Source: DAHUXN01 sp963729815 (GTDB lineage: Bacteria > Acidobacteriota > Terriglobia > Acidiferrales > UBA7541). Taken from it: 64,000 nt of DNA. How positions within the stretch are numbered: position 1 is the first letter of the stretch; every line of letters starts with the position of its first letter. Below are positions 17,551 to 25,499 of this stretch, piece by piece. Location: NCBI GenBank assembly GCA_963729815.1, contig CAVSPU010000002.1, forward strand, positions 310,001 to 374,000. Reading direction: 5' to 3'. The position numbers and the translations under genes are program-made. Under the pieces are notes generated by a model, which saw only the letters and a program-made list of their open reading frames with translations, was not told the origin of the DNA and ran no database searches.

Positions 17551-17553
17551 TAA

Positions 17554-18477
17554 CTAGAAAAGCGTGGGCACTTGCGGGGGTTCGTTGGCGATGCGCTCCA
17601 GCTCGGGATAATGCGTTCGCAGCGTCTCCGGCACTTTCACTTTCGCGTTGGTGAGCAGGCTGATGAGTTGCAGCGCGTTCACGATTCCTTTTCCCTGGTA
17701 GTGGTTATTGGTGATGACAAAAGTGGTTTCCGTATGGCTGGCCACATGGCGAATGCGCTCAGCCCACGGCTCGAGTTCTTTTTCCGAATAAAGATAGTTA
17801 TAGCGCTCTTCGGGCGGAGATGCTGGATCGTCACTGAACCAGGTGTCGTAACGTCGGCCGTGCAACCGCGCATACCCGACCGATGAAGTCGCGCGCTGGC
17901 TCGGTTCCACCGAACGGCCGATCACCGGCTGGTCGATGTTGCAGAATCCGACGCCGCGCTCGTGCAATAGTTCGTGAAATTCTTTCTTCGTCCATGACGA
18001 ATGCCGCACCTCGACAACAAGAGGATAATCCCGGAAAGAATCGAGGATTTGCTTCAAGCGGGTGAGATTCTCGGGCGTGTTGTGAAAAGAGAAGGGAAAT
18101 TGCAGCAGGACAGCACCCAGCTTGCCCGCTTCGCGCAGCACGTCAAAGCCGGCGCGGGCAATCTTTTCATCTTCAGTCGTTGTTCCGCCCTCGTGCGTGA
18201 ATTTTTGCCATAGTTTGGCTGTGAAAACGAAATGCGGATGGGCGGCGACACGCTCAATCCACTGCGCCGCCTGCTGCGGCTTGATCGGCTGATAGAACGA
18301 CGTGTTGATCTCGATTGTGTCGAAGAACTCGGCGAGATAGCTCGCCTGATGAAAACTGCGAGACCGGTGCGGTGGATATACGATGCCATTCCAATCCTGA
18401 TAGGACCATCCTGCAGGTCCGATCCGAACATGGCTCACATCTCGTTTTTCCGGCTTGGCTTTGTGATTCGTCGGCAT
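17554..18477 (-). CDS. DUF72 family protein (YecE-like)
   Basis: A 307-residue protein with the DUF72 TIM-barrel pattern: 'VRIGPAGWSYQDWNGIVYPP', 'FDTIEINTSFYQ', 'FVFTAKLWQKFTHEG', 'LGAVLLQFPFSFHNTPEN' and 'YPLVVEVRHSSW', with 'TFVITNNHYQGKGIVNALQL' near the end. The biochemical role of this family is not established. It lies 65 nt upstream of the RecA-like gene on the same strand, and a strong promoter fills that gap, so readthrough is possible but the cassette can be expressed alone. The start ATG lacks a strong ribosome site. Confidence 0.85.
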   Translation of the reverse strand: MPTNHKAKPEKRDVSHVRIGPAGWSYQDWNGIVYPPHRSRSFHQASYLAEFFDTIEINTSFYQPIKPQQAAQWIERVAAHPHFVFTAKLWQKFTHEGGTTTEDEKIARAGFDVLREAGKLGAVLLQFPFSFHNTPENLTRLKQILDSFRDYPLVVEVRHSSWTKKEFHELLHERGVGFCNIDQPVIGRSVEPSQRATSSVGYARLHGRRYDTWFSDDPASPPEERYNYLYSEKELEPWAERIRHVASHTETTFVITNNHYQGKGIVNALQLISLLTNAKVKVPETLRTHYPELERIANEPPQVPTLF

Positions 18478-18823
18478 GAAAGGATGACCGGGGAAAGCCT
18501 ACGATTCCTTCCCGGCGAGTGTCAACGCATTCGCGCCGGGCATTCCACATTCTTGCATGTTTCTGTACATCAACTTGTGGAGTCCTCACAATGCAATTCA
18601 GGTTGCTCCAAGACTGTGTGGGTTATCTTTTCTCGCTTCTGTGGGGTGACCGGCCCCTCATTTGTGGAACTTGCGTTCCAGAGCAGTCCGAAATCGAGAT
18701 TTCAAGCGTTTTGGATATTTCAGCCGCTTGGTAAGGTAAGCAGGCTCTCAAACTCGTTGTCTTGTATAGGTTATCTCCATAGCCTGCTTCGAGTGGTAAA
18801 CACTTCCCAATTCAGGAGGCAAT
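18478..18823. other. Intergenic region between divergent genes
   Basis: This 346-nt gap separates the DUF72 gene from the proline-rich repeat gene. I see no convincing coding frame. A short inverted repeat TTGTG-N7-CACAA lies at 18575-18591. The word GGTTATCT occurs in both the middle and the right part. GGAGG just before 18824 is the ribosome site of the next gene. Promoters for both directions are expected here but no clear -35/-10 pair stands out. Confidence 0.5.
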
Positions 18824-19150
18824 ATGAAATTCCGGAAAATGCATTTGCTAGCGTTGTCAGCGTTTGTAGTTGTTACCCTTAGCCCTGCGGCGCATCACTT
18901 TGCGGTTTCTTCAAATCAGGCGAGAGTGTTACAAGCCGATGGGGGGAAGCCAATGCCGCCACCGCCGCCGATTGGGCCTCCTTCTTCGGTTATGCAAGAT
19001 CCAGTCTTGACAGCCGACGGGGGGAAGCCAATGCCGCCACCGCCGCCCATAGGTCCTGGCTCGGTGTTCTCGCGAGACGGAGTCCTCATGGCGGACGGCG
19101 GGCACCCGATGCCACCGCCGCCCTCAGGGCATGCGTCTTTCAATTCTTAA
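18824..19150 (+). CDS. Secreted proline-rich protein with three 26-residue repeats
   Basis: A 108-residue protein with a clear ribosome site (AGGAGG, 5 nt gap to ATG) and an N-terminal signal peptide (residues 5-25). The mature part is three tandem units beginning at residues 36, 62 and 88, each exactly 26 residues apart. Each starts L-x-ADGG(K/H)PMPPPP. The first two carry 'PPPPPIGP'; the last is shorter. The repeats are also nearly identical in DNA, so they arose by recent duplication or are kept uniform. I do not recognise a function. Options are a surface or periplasmic scaffold peptide, an SH3-like ligand, or a precursor of a processed peptide. A terminator-like hairpin follows. Confidence 0.7.
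   Translation: MKFRKMHLLALSAFVVVTLSPAAHHFAVSSNQARVLQADGGKPMPPPPPIGPPSSVMQDPVLTADGGKPMPPPPPIGPGSVFSRDGVLMADGGHPMPPPPSGHASFNS
18929..19147 (+). repeat. 78-bp tandem coding repeat, three units
   Basis: Units begin at 18929, 19007 and 19085, a 78-bp period in frame with the gene. Units 1 and 2 share an almost unbroken stretch encoding ADGGKPMPPPPPIGP; unit 3 is diverged and truncated. It is within coding sequence and has no spacer structure, so it is not a CRISPR array. Confidence 0.8.
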
Positions 19151-19238
19151 GAACAGACCTTGAAAGTATCTGAGGGCATGCCAATGATGGCTCACGGCAA
19201 TCTTCTCAAGGAGGTTTTAAACGAAAAGTAATGTCTGA

Positions 19239-19270
19239 AACGGGGGGAGTTCTAGTTATCTTCCCCCGTT
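19239..19270 (+). terminator. Hairpin terminator after the proline-rich gene
   Basis: AACGGGGGGAG (19239-19249) pairs with CTTCCCCCGTT (19260-19270) over 11 bp with one G-T wobble and a 10-nt loop. A partly T-rich tract (CATTCTTATG) follows. It ends the upstream transcript and sits just before the next gene. Confidence 0.55.
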
Positions 19271-19310
19271 CATTCTTATGCTACCATGTGCTACACATAA
19301 CGTGACACAC

Positions 19311-20069
19311 ATGGTAGACCAATCCATTTGGTGGGGCTGCATGTCGTTAGAAATTTTCCTCGTGGTCCGATCTATCCCTCAGTTGTTCAAAATGTTTCCG
19401 ACCTTTTATTGTTATGTGGTTTGTGTCCTTATTTCGGATTTGCTAGCAATTCCCATATACAAGACGCTGCCTGGATTCTATGGTTCATTTTATTGGTCCA
19501 CAACAGTCCTGACGGCGATTCTTGGTTATGGCGTGATTCTGGAAATCTACAGTCGATCTTTGGCGAAGTTTGGAGGTGTGGCGCGTTTTCTCCGCGTCAT
19601 ACTCATAACCATTCTTCTCGCAGTCATGGTGAGAGCGCTCGCCGAACTATTTGGTGGCTCCCCGAATCCGTTGGCATCGTCCGCTGCGCTCCTGGAGCGC
19701 GACCTGCGAACCTTACAGGCCATACTGCTGGCTGCACTCCTGGGCATCTTCACCTTTTATAAGATTCCTCTCGGAAAAAATCTTCGTGGGATAATCGCTG
19801 GCTATACGCTTTACATTGGAGTGAGGGTAATCGAACTCACGGCTTATACTCAGATGAGTAAGGCGGATGGGGTTTTTGTGAGTAAACTTGAACCCATCAG
19901 TTATCTGATTTGCCTTGTTCTGTGGACGGTGGCGCTTTGGTCGCCAAGCCCAGAACCAGCTGTCGACACGTCGTCCAATATCGAGCGAGACTACGATCAA
20001 CTTGTGGGGCAGACGAGAACTAAACTCTTACGCGCCCGCGCGTACCTAACAAGGACAGTTCGTCCATGA
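19311..20069 (+). CDS. Multi-pass membrane protein of unknown function
   Basis: A 252-residue protein with about seven hydrophobic segments ('LEIFLVV', 'YCYVVCVLISDLLAIPIY', 'TVLTAILGYGVILEIY', 'VILITILLAVMV', 'LQAILLAALLGIFTFYKIPL', 'GIIAGYTLYIGV', 'YLICLVLWTVALW', read approximately). It ends in a charged cytoplasmic tail. Similar small membrane proteins recur in acidobacterial genomes in my memory, without known function. The ATG at 19311 was chosen because a hairpin sits immediately before the earlier ATG at 19278; 19341, behind GGTGGGG, is another candidate. It overlaps the next gene by 4 nt. Confidence 0.65.
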   Translation: MVDQSIWWGCMSLEIFLVVRSIPQLFKMFPTFYCYVVCVLISDLLAIPIYKTLPGFYGSFYWSTTVLTAILGYGVILEIYSRSLAKFGGVARFLRVILITILLAVMVRALAELFGGSPNPLASSAALLERDLRTLQAILLAALLGIFTFYKIPLGKNLRGIIAGYTLYIGVRVIELTAYTQMSKADGVFVSKLEPISYLICLVLWTVALWSPSPEPAVDTSSNIERDYDQLVGQTRTKLLRARAYLTRTVRP

Positions 20070-20632
20070 TCCAAGCTCTGTTTTCGGTTGTGATCGGTGT
20101 GCTGCTTTTGGGGCTCCTGCTCTACTGGGCTCTCCGTGAAAATACTCCAGGATCTAGCACCGGGCTGTCGCCGGCTGAAAGCGCGAAAGCTCTGCAACAA
20201 GATTTGCCGCCGGCAGATTTGATCGAGAGAATCCTCGACCCACGCGACCTTGATTTCGTAAGTAAAGAATCAGCGAGTGAAACCGTGCGGCTATTCGAGC
20301 GGGAGCGCCAGGCGCTGGCGATTGCTTGGCTGCGCCAAACGCGGCGACAAGTGGGCAACCTCATGAGTTATCACGTTGCCGCGGTTCGCCAGAACATCAA
20401 TCTCCGGCCCGCGCTCGAAATCAAGCTTGCGCTGCACTATGCCAGTTTTCTGATGGCGTACGAGCTGGTGCTGGGGCTTTCTCATATTCGAGGCCCGTTT
20501 CAGGTTCGGCCTTTTGTCGGCTATCTGACCGGCATCGCTGTCCAGTTTCGCGGGGTCTCGGATAAACTGTTTCGGGAGCAACTTTCAACGGGAACCGGCG
20601 TCGCCCCCGGCAGCGCGGCGAGCGGAAGATAA
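20066..20632 (+). CDS. Membrane-anchored protein of unknown function
   Basis: A 188-residue protein with a single N-terminal transmembrane helix (residues 4-23) followed by a mainly helical soluble domain ('LFERERQALAIAWLRQTRRQVGNL' region, then 'LALHYASFLMAYELVLGL'). It starts within the stop of the preceding membrane protein gene (ATGA), so the two are coupled and probably act together. No catalytic motif is visible. I do not recognise the family. Confidence 0.6.
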   Translation: MIQALFSVVIGVLLLGLLLYWALRENTPGSSTGLSPAESAKALQQDLPPADLIERILDPRDLDFVSKESASETVRLFERERQALAIAWLRQTRRQVGNLMSYHVAAVRQNINLRPALEIKLALHYASFLMAYELVLGLSHIRGPFQVRPFVGYLTGIAVQFRGVSDKLFREQLSTGTGVAPGSAASGR

Positions 20633-20656
20633 GATGATCATTTCGCGGAGAAAAGC

Positions 20657-21106
20657 ATGACGGTTCAGGCTGCCATTGCTGACTTGAAAGGGCGCACCCT
20701 CCCGCGGTTGCCGGGTGATATTGCCAGATTAATTTATCTGGCGGGCACGCGCGACTATAACACCGGGAAATATTATCATGAGGGCTTGGCGCGCATGTTT
20801 ACCGAAGAAATCGCAAGCCGCGCGCTTCAGGAATGTCACAGCGAAATTTTTGAGGATTTAATCCGATCATCAATACAGGACTTGCTGTGTCAAGTCGAGC
20901 TCTATGTCGGTTCCGGTTGCGCGGAAACCGAGGAGTTCGTCGATTTTTGGGAAAAGATCGAACCGTATCGAGTCGCGATCCCGTTCACTTCGGATCTCGT
21001 TTCAGCGCAGCTCTTCAATTCAAATGTCAAGATCGCTTTGGCAATTTTGCGGCACCGTGGGAATAATCCTCGGAATAGTTCACCAGTCGCATCGCTACGG
21101 CCGTAA
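20657..21106 (+). CDS. Hypothetical soluble protein
   Basis: A 149-residue protein starting 24 nt after the previous gene behind a GGAGAAAAGC ribosome site. It is mostly helical with no signal peptide or membrane segment. Features are 'LIYLAGTRDYNTGKYYHEGLA' (two parts) and 'ALQECHSEIFEDLI', reminiscent of small helical acidobacterial proteins of unknown role that sit beside response-regulator genes. Its last 80 nt overlap the 3' end of the XRE regulator gene on the other strand (tail-to-tail), so the final 26 residues are constrained by both frames or are dispensable. Confidence 0.6.
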   Translation: MTVQAAIADLKGRTLPRLPGDIARLIYLAGTRDYNTGKYYHEGLARMFTEEIASRALQECHSEIFEDLIRSSIQDLLCQVELYVGSGCAETEEFVDFWEKIEPYRVAIPFTSDLVSAQLFNSNVKIALAILRHRGNNPRNSSPVASLRP

Positions 21107-21833
21107 CGCGCCCCACTACTTCAGCTTCCTCCGGCCACGCGAACTGCTGTATGGAACATGGTGAAAGGGGATGCGGGATTAGGGTGAGCTTTCCGTTTTG
21201 CTGTTCGCACCAGGAGCACGCGTAGCCATCCCGAAGTTCGACAAAATAAATCGGCCGGTCGAGCTCAGTTCGCCACGGGCCGGATTGAATTTCACTTTGC
21301 TCATCGTCAATCTGAACGAACGATCCCGGTCGCAACAGGGGATAGAGAGTGAAATCCTTCAGTCCGATGTATCCATACAGGCTGTGCCGAAGGTCGAGGC
21401 TCTGAATAATAGGAATGGGCACTTCGCCCCAGACTTCCACCATGCGCGATAACAGGCTGCTTCGTTCGATATTGAAACCGCGATCGAAGCGAACGGGGAA
21501 CGTGACCGGTTGAGCTTCGTCGGCAACCTCCAGCTTTGCAAGGTGAGTCTTCTCCAATGGCATGGAGAACTGGTAGCGTAAAATTCTTGTCAGATCGACG
21601 CCGAAGAGAGAGAGAAGTTCATTGAAGCTCGTCCGATAAATGATGCTGAGGCTGAAAAGCTTGTGAATGCTTGGAATGGAGTCGGTGTTCTCGATCTGCG
21701 TTAGCCAGGCATTCGAGATTTGAAAATCGTCGTTCCCTTCATCCTGCGCAATCTTTCGACTAAAGTCTTCCACGTCGCGTGTCGTGATTCCAAGACGATT
21801 CCGCAGGTTCTTCAGTCGCTCGCCAGCACGCAT
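21027..21833 (-). CDS. XRE-type regulator with degenerate S24-like C-terminal domain
   Basis: A 268-residue protein. Residues 1-70 form a helix-turn-helix with an unusual insert ('RLGITTRDVEDFSRKIAQDE', then 'ISNAWLTQIENTDSIPSIHKL'). The C-terminal half resembles the LexA/CI S24 fold: 'FTLYPLLRPGSFVQID' (161-176) sits where the Ser nucleophile motif (SMxPxxxPGD) would be, but the Ser and Asp are gone, so self-cleavage is not expected. Related XRE proteins bind small ligands through that domain. It is divergent from the receiver-protein region and could control it or itself. Confidence 0.72.
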   Translation of the reverse strand: MRAGERLKNLRNRLGITTRDVEDFSRKIAQDEGNDDFQISNAWLTQIENTDSIPSIHKLFSLSIIYRTSFNELLSLFGVDLTRILRYQFSMPLEKTHLAKLEVADEAQPVTFPVRFDRGFNIERSSLLSRMVEVWGEVPIPIIQSLDLRHSLYGYIGLKDFTLYPLLRPGSFVQIDDEQSEIQSGPWRTELDRPIYFVELRDGYACSWCEQQNGKLTLIPHPLSPCSIQQFAWPEEAEVVGRVTAVAMRLVNYSEDYSHGAAKLPKRS

Positions 21834-22074
21834 GACTACACCTCTATGGATAGGGATCCGATGTCAACCCAAGACTCGAAGTCCCTGCTTGCAAAAGAAA
21901 GCGCACGGCAGTTTATTCGACACGGCCCAGCTGACCACAGTCAAAATAATAGCGTTTGAGAGGATCCCGGGTGGCCGCATTGCCAAAAGCCAAGTTTACT
22001 ACGATAGAGAGTCTGCGTGCCAAGAATGTGAGCTTGCCGGCTTGCGTCAGGTCGTCCGTGAAGAGGCGAGCCGG

Positions 22075-22485
22075 GTGGAGGATCCACTGAATATTCTCCT
22101 CATCGAAGATAATCCCGTGCTCGTGAAGCTGATCGCGGAGGAGTTGAGACGGGAACTGGGATGCTGGACCTATCTGGAGTGCGCGTCGAAGCTGTCAATC
22201 GCCTACGAAAGTCTTGCGGACGGCGAGTTCGATGCAATCCTCGCGGATCTATCGATCACGAATGGGTCCGGAAGTTCCTTTATATCGATCCTTCGTTCTT
22301 TTGCCCCTGAAACTCCCCTTTTTGCCTTGTTGGATGATGGCCATGAGGTGCTTGGAATGGAAGCGGTGAGAATGGGTGCCAATGGCTGTCTATTCAAACA
22401 TGAACTCAATGATCGAGCCTGGCTTGCGCGCGTGTGCAAATCGATAGAACGTCGCCGGGCAGCTCTGCAGGCCGCTGATAATTGA
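22075..22485 (+). CDS. Single-domain response regulator
   Basis: A 136-residue receiver. 'NILLIEDNP' gives the acidic pocket, Asp58 in 'AILADLSITNG' is the phospho-acceptor, and 'CLFKHEL' carries the conserved Lys. The GTG at 22075 (with GAGGCGAG upstream) gives a standard receiver length. The frame stays open to 21784, and the extra segment 'YYDRESACQECELAGLRQVV' could be a real N-terminal extension, so the start is uncertain. There is no output domain, so it probably works in phosphotransfer or by protein contact with the kinase encoded 1.2 kb downstream. Confidence 0.7.
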   Translation: MEDPLNILLIEDNPVLVKLIAEELRRELGCWTYLECASKLSIAYESLADGEFDAILADLSITNGSGSSFISILRSFAPETPLFALLDDGHEVLGMEAVRMGANGCLFKHELNDRAWLARVCKSIERRRAALQAADN

Positions 22486-22567
22486 ATTTCGCCCGCCAAG
22501 AAACGATCGAGATACTTGCCGCCAGTAATTGTAATTATGTTTTTAACTCACTCATCGACGAGATCGC

Positions 22568-23389
22568 GTGAATACTCCTGACGCTAAAATTGACCCGAAG
22601 AACGTGACGTTTCGTTCCTGGGAATACACCGCTCGGCTGCGCGAACTGCGCAAGCGGGATTGGTGGATGTGGGCTCTTTCCGTCCTGGTCATTCTGGTGC
22701 TCACGGCCAGCGTTATTTCGCTTTCGTTTCCCGAAATCCTGGCCGACAGGAAGTCGGCCTTCGGCTCCAGCGTGTTCGAAACGATCATGGGTCTCGTCGG
22801 CGTCATCCTGATTTTCATCTGTTATCTCACCTACGAGAAATTCCTCATCAACCGGCTGCGGAGCGAGCTTGCCGAAGGCCAGTTCCAATCTTCGCTGTGG
22901 CGCAATCTGGCCCTGGTCGATCCGCTCACCGGTCTTTACAATCGCCGCTTTGCCGAGCGGCACCTCAAGACGGAAATCGCGCGCGCGCGCCGGCGCGGTT
23001 ATCCCTTGACGCTGGTGCTTTTCGATCTGAACAATTTCAAGCAGATCAACGACCGCTTCGGCCATCCCGCCGGGGATGCGGTTCTGAAAGGATTCGCCGA
23101 TCGTCTGGCGGAAGTGGTTCGCGAAGGTGATTTGGCGGCGCGGCTGGGCGGCGATGAATTCATGCTCTTGCTCACCGATTGCAAGACCTCGCATGTGCCT
23201 CAAGTGCTGCGGCGCCTGGAATCGATCACGGTGCAATCCGGCGCGCATCAGATTCCCGTGAGCTTTTCGCAGGGTGCGGGAGAATATCAGGAAGGAGATC
23301 GGCCCGAAGACCTCCTCCATTACGTCGATAAGCTCCTCTACGCCGACAAGCAGGCCCGCAAACAGCCCGTACCCTCGCCTGTCAAATAA
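22568..23389 (+). CDS. Membrane-bound diguanylate cyclase (GGDEF)
   Basis: A 273-residue protein with two transmembrane helices (about residues 34-53 and 72-90) enclosing a short periplasmic loop, then a GGDEF domain. 'LVDPLTGLYNRRF' opens the domain and the active-site signature GGDEF is intact at 194-198. The product-inhibition I-site RxxD is present five residues before it (R185-E-G-D188). It should make c-di-GMP from two GTP. It starts with GTG. A PilZ protein 2 kb downstream provides a plausible c-di-GMP receptor in the same set. Confidence 0.9.
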   Translation: MNTPDAKIDPKNVTFRSWEYTARLRELRKRDWWMWALSVLVILVLTASVISLSFPEILADRKSAFGSSVFETIMGLVGVILIFICYLTYEKFLINRLRSELAEGQFQSSLWRNLALVDPLTGLYNRRFAERHLKTEIARARRRGYPLTLVLFDLNNFKQINDRFGHPAGDAVLKGFADRLAEVVREGDLAARLGGDEFMLLLTDCKTSHVPQVLRRLESITVQSGAHQIPVSFSQGAGEYQEGDRPEDLLHYVDKLLYADKQARKQPVPSPVK

Positions 23390-23517
23390 CCGTATGACTT
23401 AGATTGCGAATTTGTTTGTTCGCCGCTTCGGGAATTTGCCGGTCGTGCCGTTCCGACACCGCGTGGCCTGAGTAAAATCACGCGCCCTCGGATTTCTTGC
23501 TCAGGAAGGAAAGCAGG

Positions 23518-23667
23518 ATGAGCGTTTACGGGCTTCGGATAGGTCTTCCAATCGACAATAGGCATGATCTGGTGAAGGTCTATTCGTATCTCGCGCGCGC
23601 TGTTCTGGTTCACGAATCGATGAGCGCTCGTCAGAATCAAACATGGCGAAACCAGAAAAGCAAGTGA
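23518..23667 (+). CDS. Possible 49-residue leader ORF before the hybrid kinase
   Basis: An ATG preceded by AAGGAAAGCAGG opens a 49-codon frame (MSVYGLRIGLPIDNRH...) that ends 25 nt inside the kinase gene. The ribosome site is better than the kinase's own, so it may be a coupling leader. No family is recognised and it could be chance. Confidence 0.25.
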   Translation: MSVYGLRIGLPIDNRHDLVKVYSYLARAVLVHESMSARQNQTWRNQKSK

Positions 23668-25460
23668 AGGCCGGTGCCGCATCTCCGATCGACGCAAGTT
23701 TGCGGCACATCGAACACCGCCAATGGTGGCTTTTCTCCTCCGGCATCGTTGTCACCATATTGCTCACACTGGGAATCATTTCCTTCGCCCTCCCGGTGCT
23801 CGACCCGCAGGTTAATTCATACTATTCGGTGAACACGAGTTTAGCCATCCATGCCCTGGTCGGTCTGGTTCTGCTGTTTGATGTGTACGTAGTTTTTCAG
23901 CAATTTCAAATTTACCGGTTTCGGCGGCGCCTGGGCGAGCGCGAAGAACTCTTTCGGCTGATCAGTGAAAACGCCGCCGACATGATTGCGCTGGTTAACG
24001 CCGATGGAAGGCGCCTGTATAGCAGCCCTTCATATAAGAGGTTGCTAGGCTATTCGGACAAAGAACTCCAGGAAACGACGATTTATGAACAAATTCATCC
24101 AGATGATCTTTCGCTCGTGACCGCGACAGCCAACGAAGCGCGCCAATCGGGAACTGGTCGCAGGGTCGAGTATCGCATCCGCCGCAAGGATGGCAACTGG
24201 CTCGTAGTGGAATCCACGGCGAGCCTCGTCCGGAATCATGGCAAAGATGAAAAGATGGTCATCGTCAACCGGGACATCACCGAACGTAAACAATTGGAAG
24301 AACAGCTCTATTTGTCGCAGAAACTCGAAGCGATCGGCCGCCTCTCTGGAGGCGTGGCACACGATTTCAATAATCTTCTCGGTGTGATTATCGGCTATAG
24401 CGAAGCTCTGCAAAAACAGATGAGTGCCGACCATCCTTTCCGCGAGGCGATAGAGGAAATTCAGAATGCAGGAAACCGCGCGGCGGCGCTTACCCAGCAA
24501 TTGCTGGCATTCAGCCGCAAGCAGGTTCTTGAGCCGAAGGTCGTCGATCTCAACATCGTTGTTTCGGACGTGCAGAAGATGTTGCGGCGCCTGATTGGCG
24601 AGGATATCGAGCTGAAGATCGTGCTGGCCAAAGACCTCGGGATGGTGAAGGCGGACCGCGGCCAAATCGATCAAGTGATTTTGAATTTGGCGGTGAATGC
24701 GCGGGACGCCATGCCGAAGGGCGGGAAGCTAGTCATCGAAACGCTGAATGCCGAGCTGACCGATAGCGACGTGAATCGTTACCGCTACGTGATTCCGGGC
24801 CCCTATACGCTGCTCAAAGTGACGGACACCGGCTGCGGAATGGACGCAGAGCTTCAATCGCACATCTTCGAGCCTTTCTTCACAACCAAGGGGCAAGGAA
24901 AGGGAACCGGCCTCGGCCTCGCGACGGTTTACGGCGTCATCAAACAGAGCGGCGGCTACATTTGGGTTGAAAGCGAAGCGGGTAAGGGAGCGACTTTCAA
25001 AGTGTATTTGCCACGCGTGGAAGAGTTGCGTGAAGCCGTGCCGGAGAATGAAAACCTGGAGCGGCCGGTACAGCGCTCGCGCACGATCCTCCTTGTCGAA
25101 GATGAACACTCGTTGCGCAAGCTGACGCGCAACACGCTGAAGGGAGCCGGCCACACGGTGCTGGAAGCATCTGACGCCGCGGAAGCGCTTGGTGTAGCAA
25201 GCCAGGCTGAGTCTCCCATCGACTTGCTGCTCACCGATGTGGTCATGCCCGGCATGAGCGGCCGCGCTCTGGCGGATGAGCTTACCGCGCTGCGGCCGGG
25301 CATCAAGGTGCTTTACATGTCCGGCTACACGGACGGCGATGTGGCCACCCATGGCGTCTTGCAATCGGGAATTTCGTTTCTTCGCAAGCCATTTACGGGC
25401 GACGAGCTTGTCCGGCGCGTCGACGAGATATTGTCCGTTTCTGTCCCCGTTGGCCATTAG
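23643..25460 (+). CDS. Hybrid sensor histidine kinase (PAS, HisKA, HATPase, receiver)
   Basis: A 605-residue kinase. Two hydrophobic segments (about 30-50 and 68-88) anchor it. A PAS domain spans about 100-215 ('NAADMIALVNADGRRLYSSPS', read in two parts, then 'DITERKQLEEQL'). His240 in 'GGVAHDFNNLL' is the phospho-site. ATP-binding boxes are 'NLAVNARDAMP', 'DTGCGMD' and 'GTGLGLATVYG'. The C-terminal receiver has 'LLVEDEHSLRKL' and phospho-Asp532 in 'LLTDVVMPGMSG'. It likely passes phosphate to the single receiver upstream or the receiver-PilZ protein 39 nt downstream. No clear ribosome site precedes the ATG. Confidence 0.88.
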   Translation: MAKPEKQVKAGAASPIDASLRHIEHRQWWLFSSGIVVTILLTLGIISFALPVLDPQVNSYYSVNTSLAIHALVGLVLLFDVYVVFQQFQIYRFRRRLGEREELFRLISENAADMIALVNADGRRLYSSPSYKRLLGYSDKELQETTIYEQIHPDDLSLVTATANEARQSGTGRRVEYRIRRKDGNWLVVESTASLVRNHGKDEKMVIVNRDITERKQLEEQLYLSQKLEAIGRLSGGVAHDFNNLLGVIIGYSEALQKQMSADHPFREAIEEIQNAGNRAAALTQQLLAFSRKQVLEPKVVDLNIVVSDVQKMLRRLIGEDIELKIVLAKDLGMVKADRGQIDQVILNLAVNARDAMPKGGKLVIETLNAELTDSDVNRYRYVIPGPYTLLKVTDTGCGMDAELQSHIFEPFFTTKGQGKGTGLGLATVYGVIKQSGGYIWVESEAGKGATFKVYLPRVEELREAVPENENLERPVQRSRTILLVEDEHSLRKLTRNTLKGAGHTVLEASDAAEALGVASQAESPIDLLLTDVVMPGMSGRALADELTALRPGIKVLYMSGYTDGDVATHGVLQSGISFLRKPFTGDELVRRVDEILSVSVPVGH

Positions 25461-25499
25461 GCGCGGCCTGCAATTACCAAATTTCGCTCAGGAGCAGGA

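Noticed and set aside
18232..18882. 216-codon plus-strand frame over the DUF72 start and the intergenic gap
   Set aside because: No ribosome site or domain, and it runs out of frame into the proline-rich repeat gene.
18929..19147. CRISPR-like regular repeat
   Set aside because: Period is 78 bp in frame with no variable spacers; it is a coding tandem repeat.
19231..19303. Mini-frame after AAGGAGG (MSETGGVL...)
   Set aside because: The ribosome site is 16 nt away and the frame runs through the terminator hairpin.
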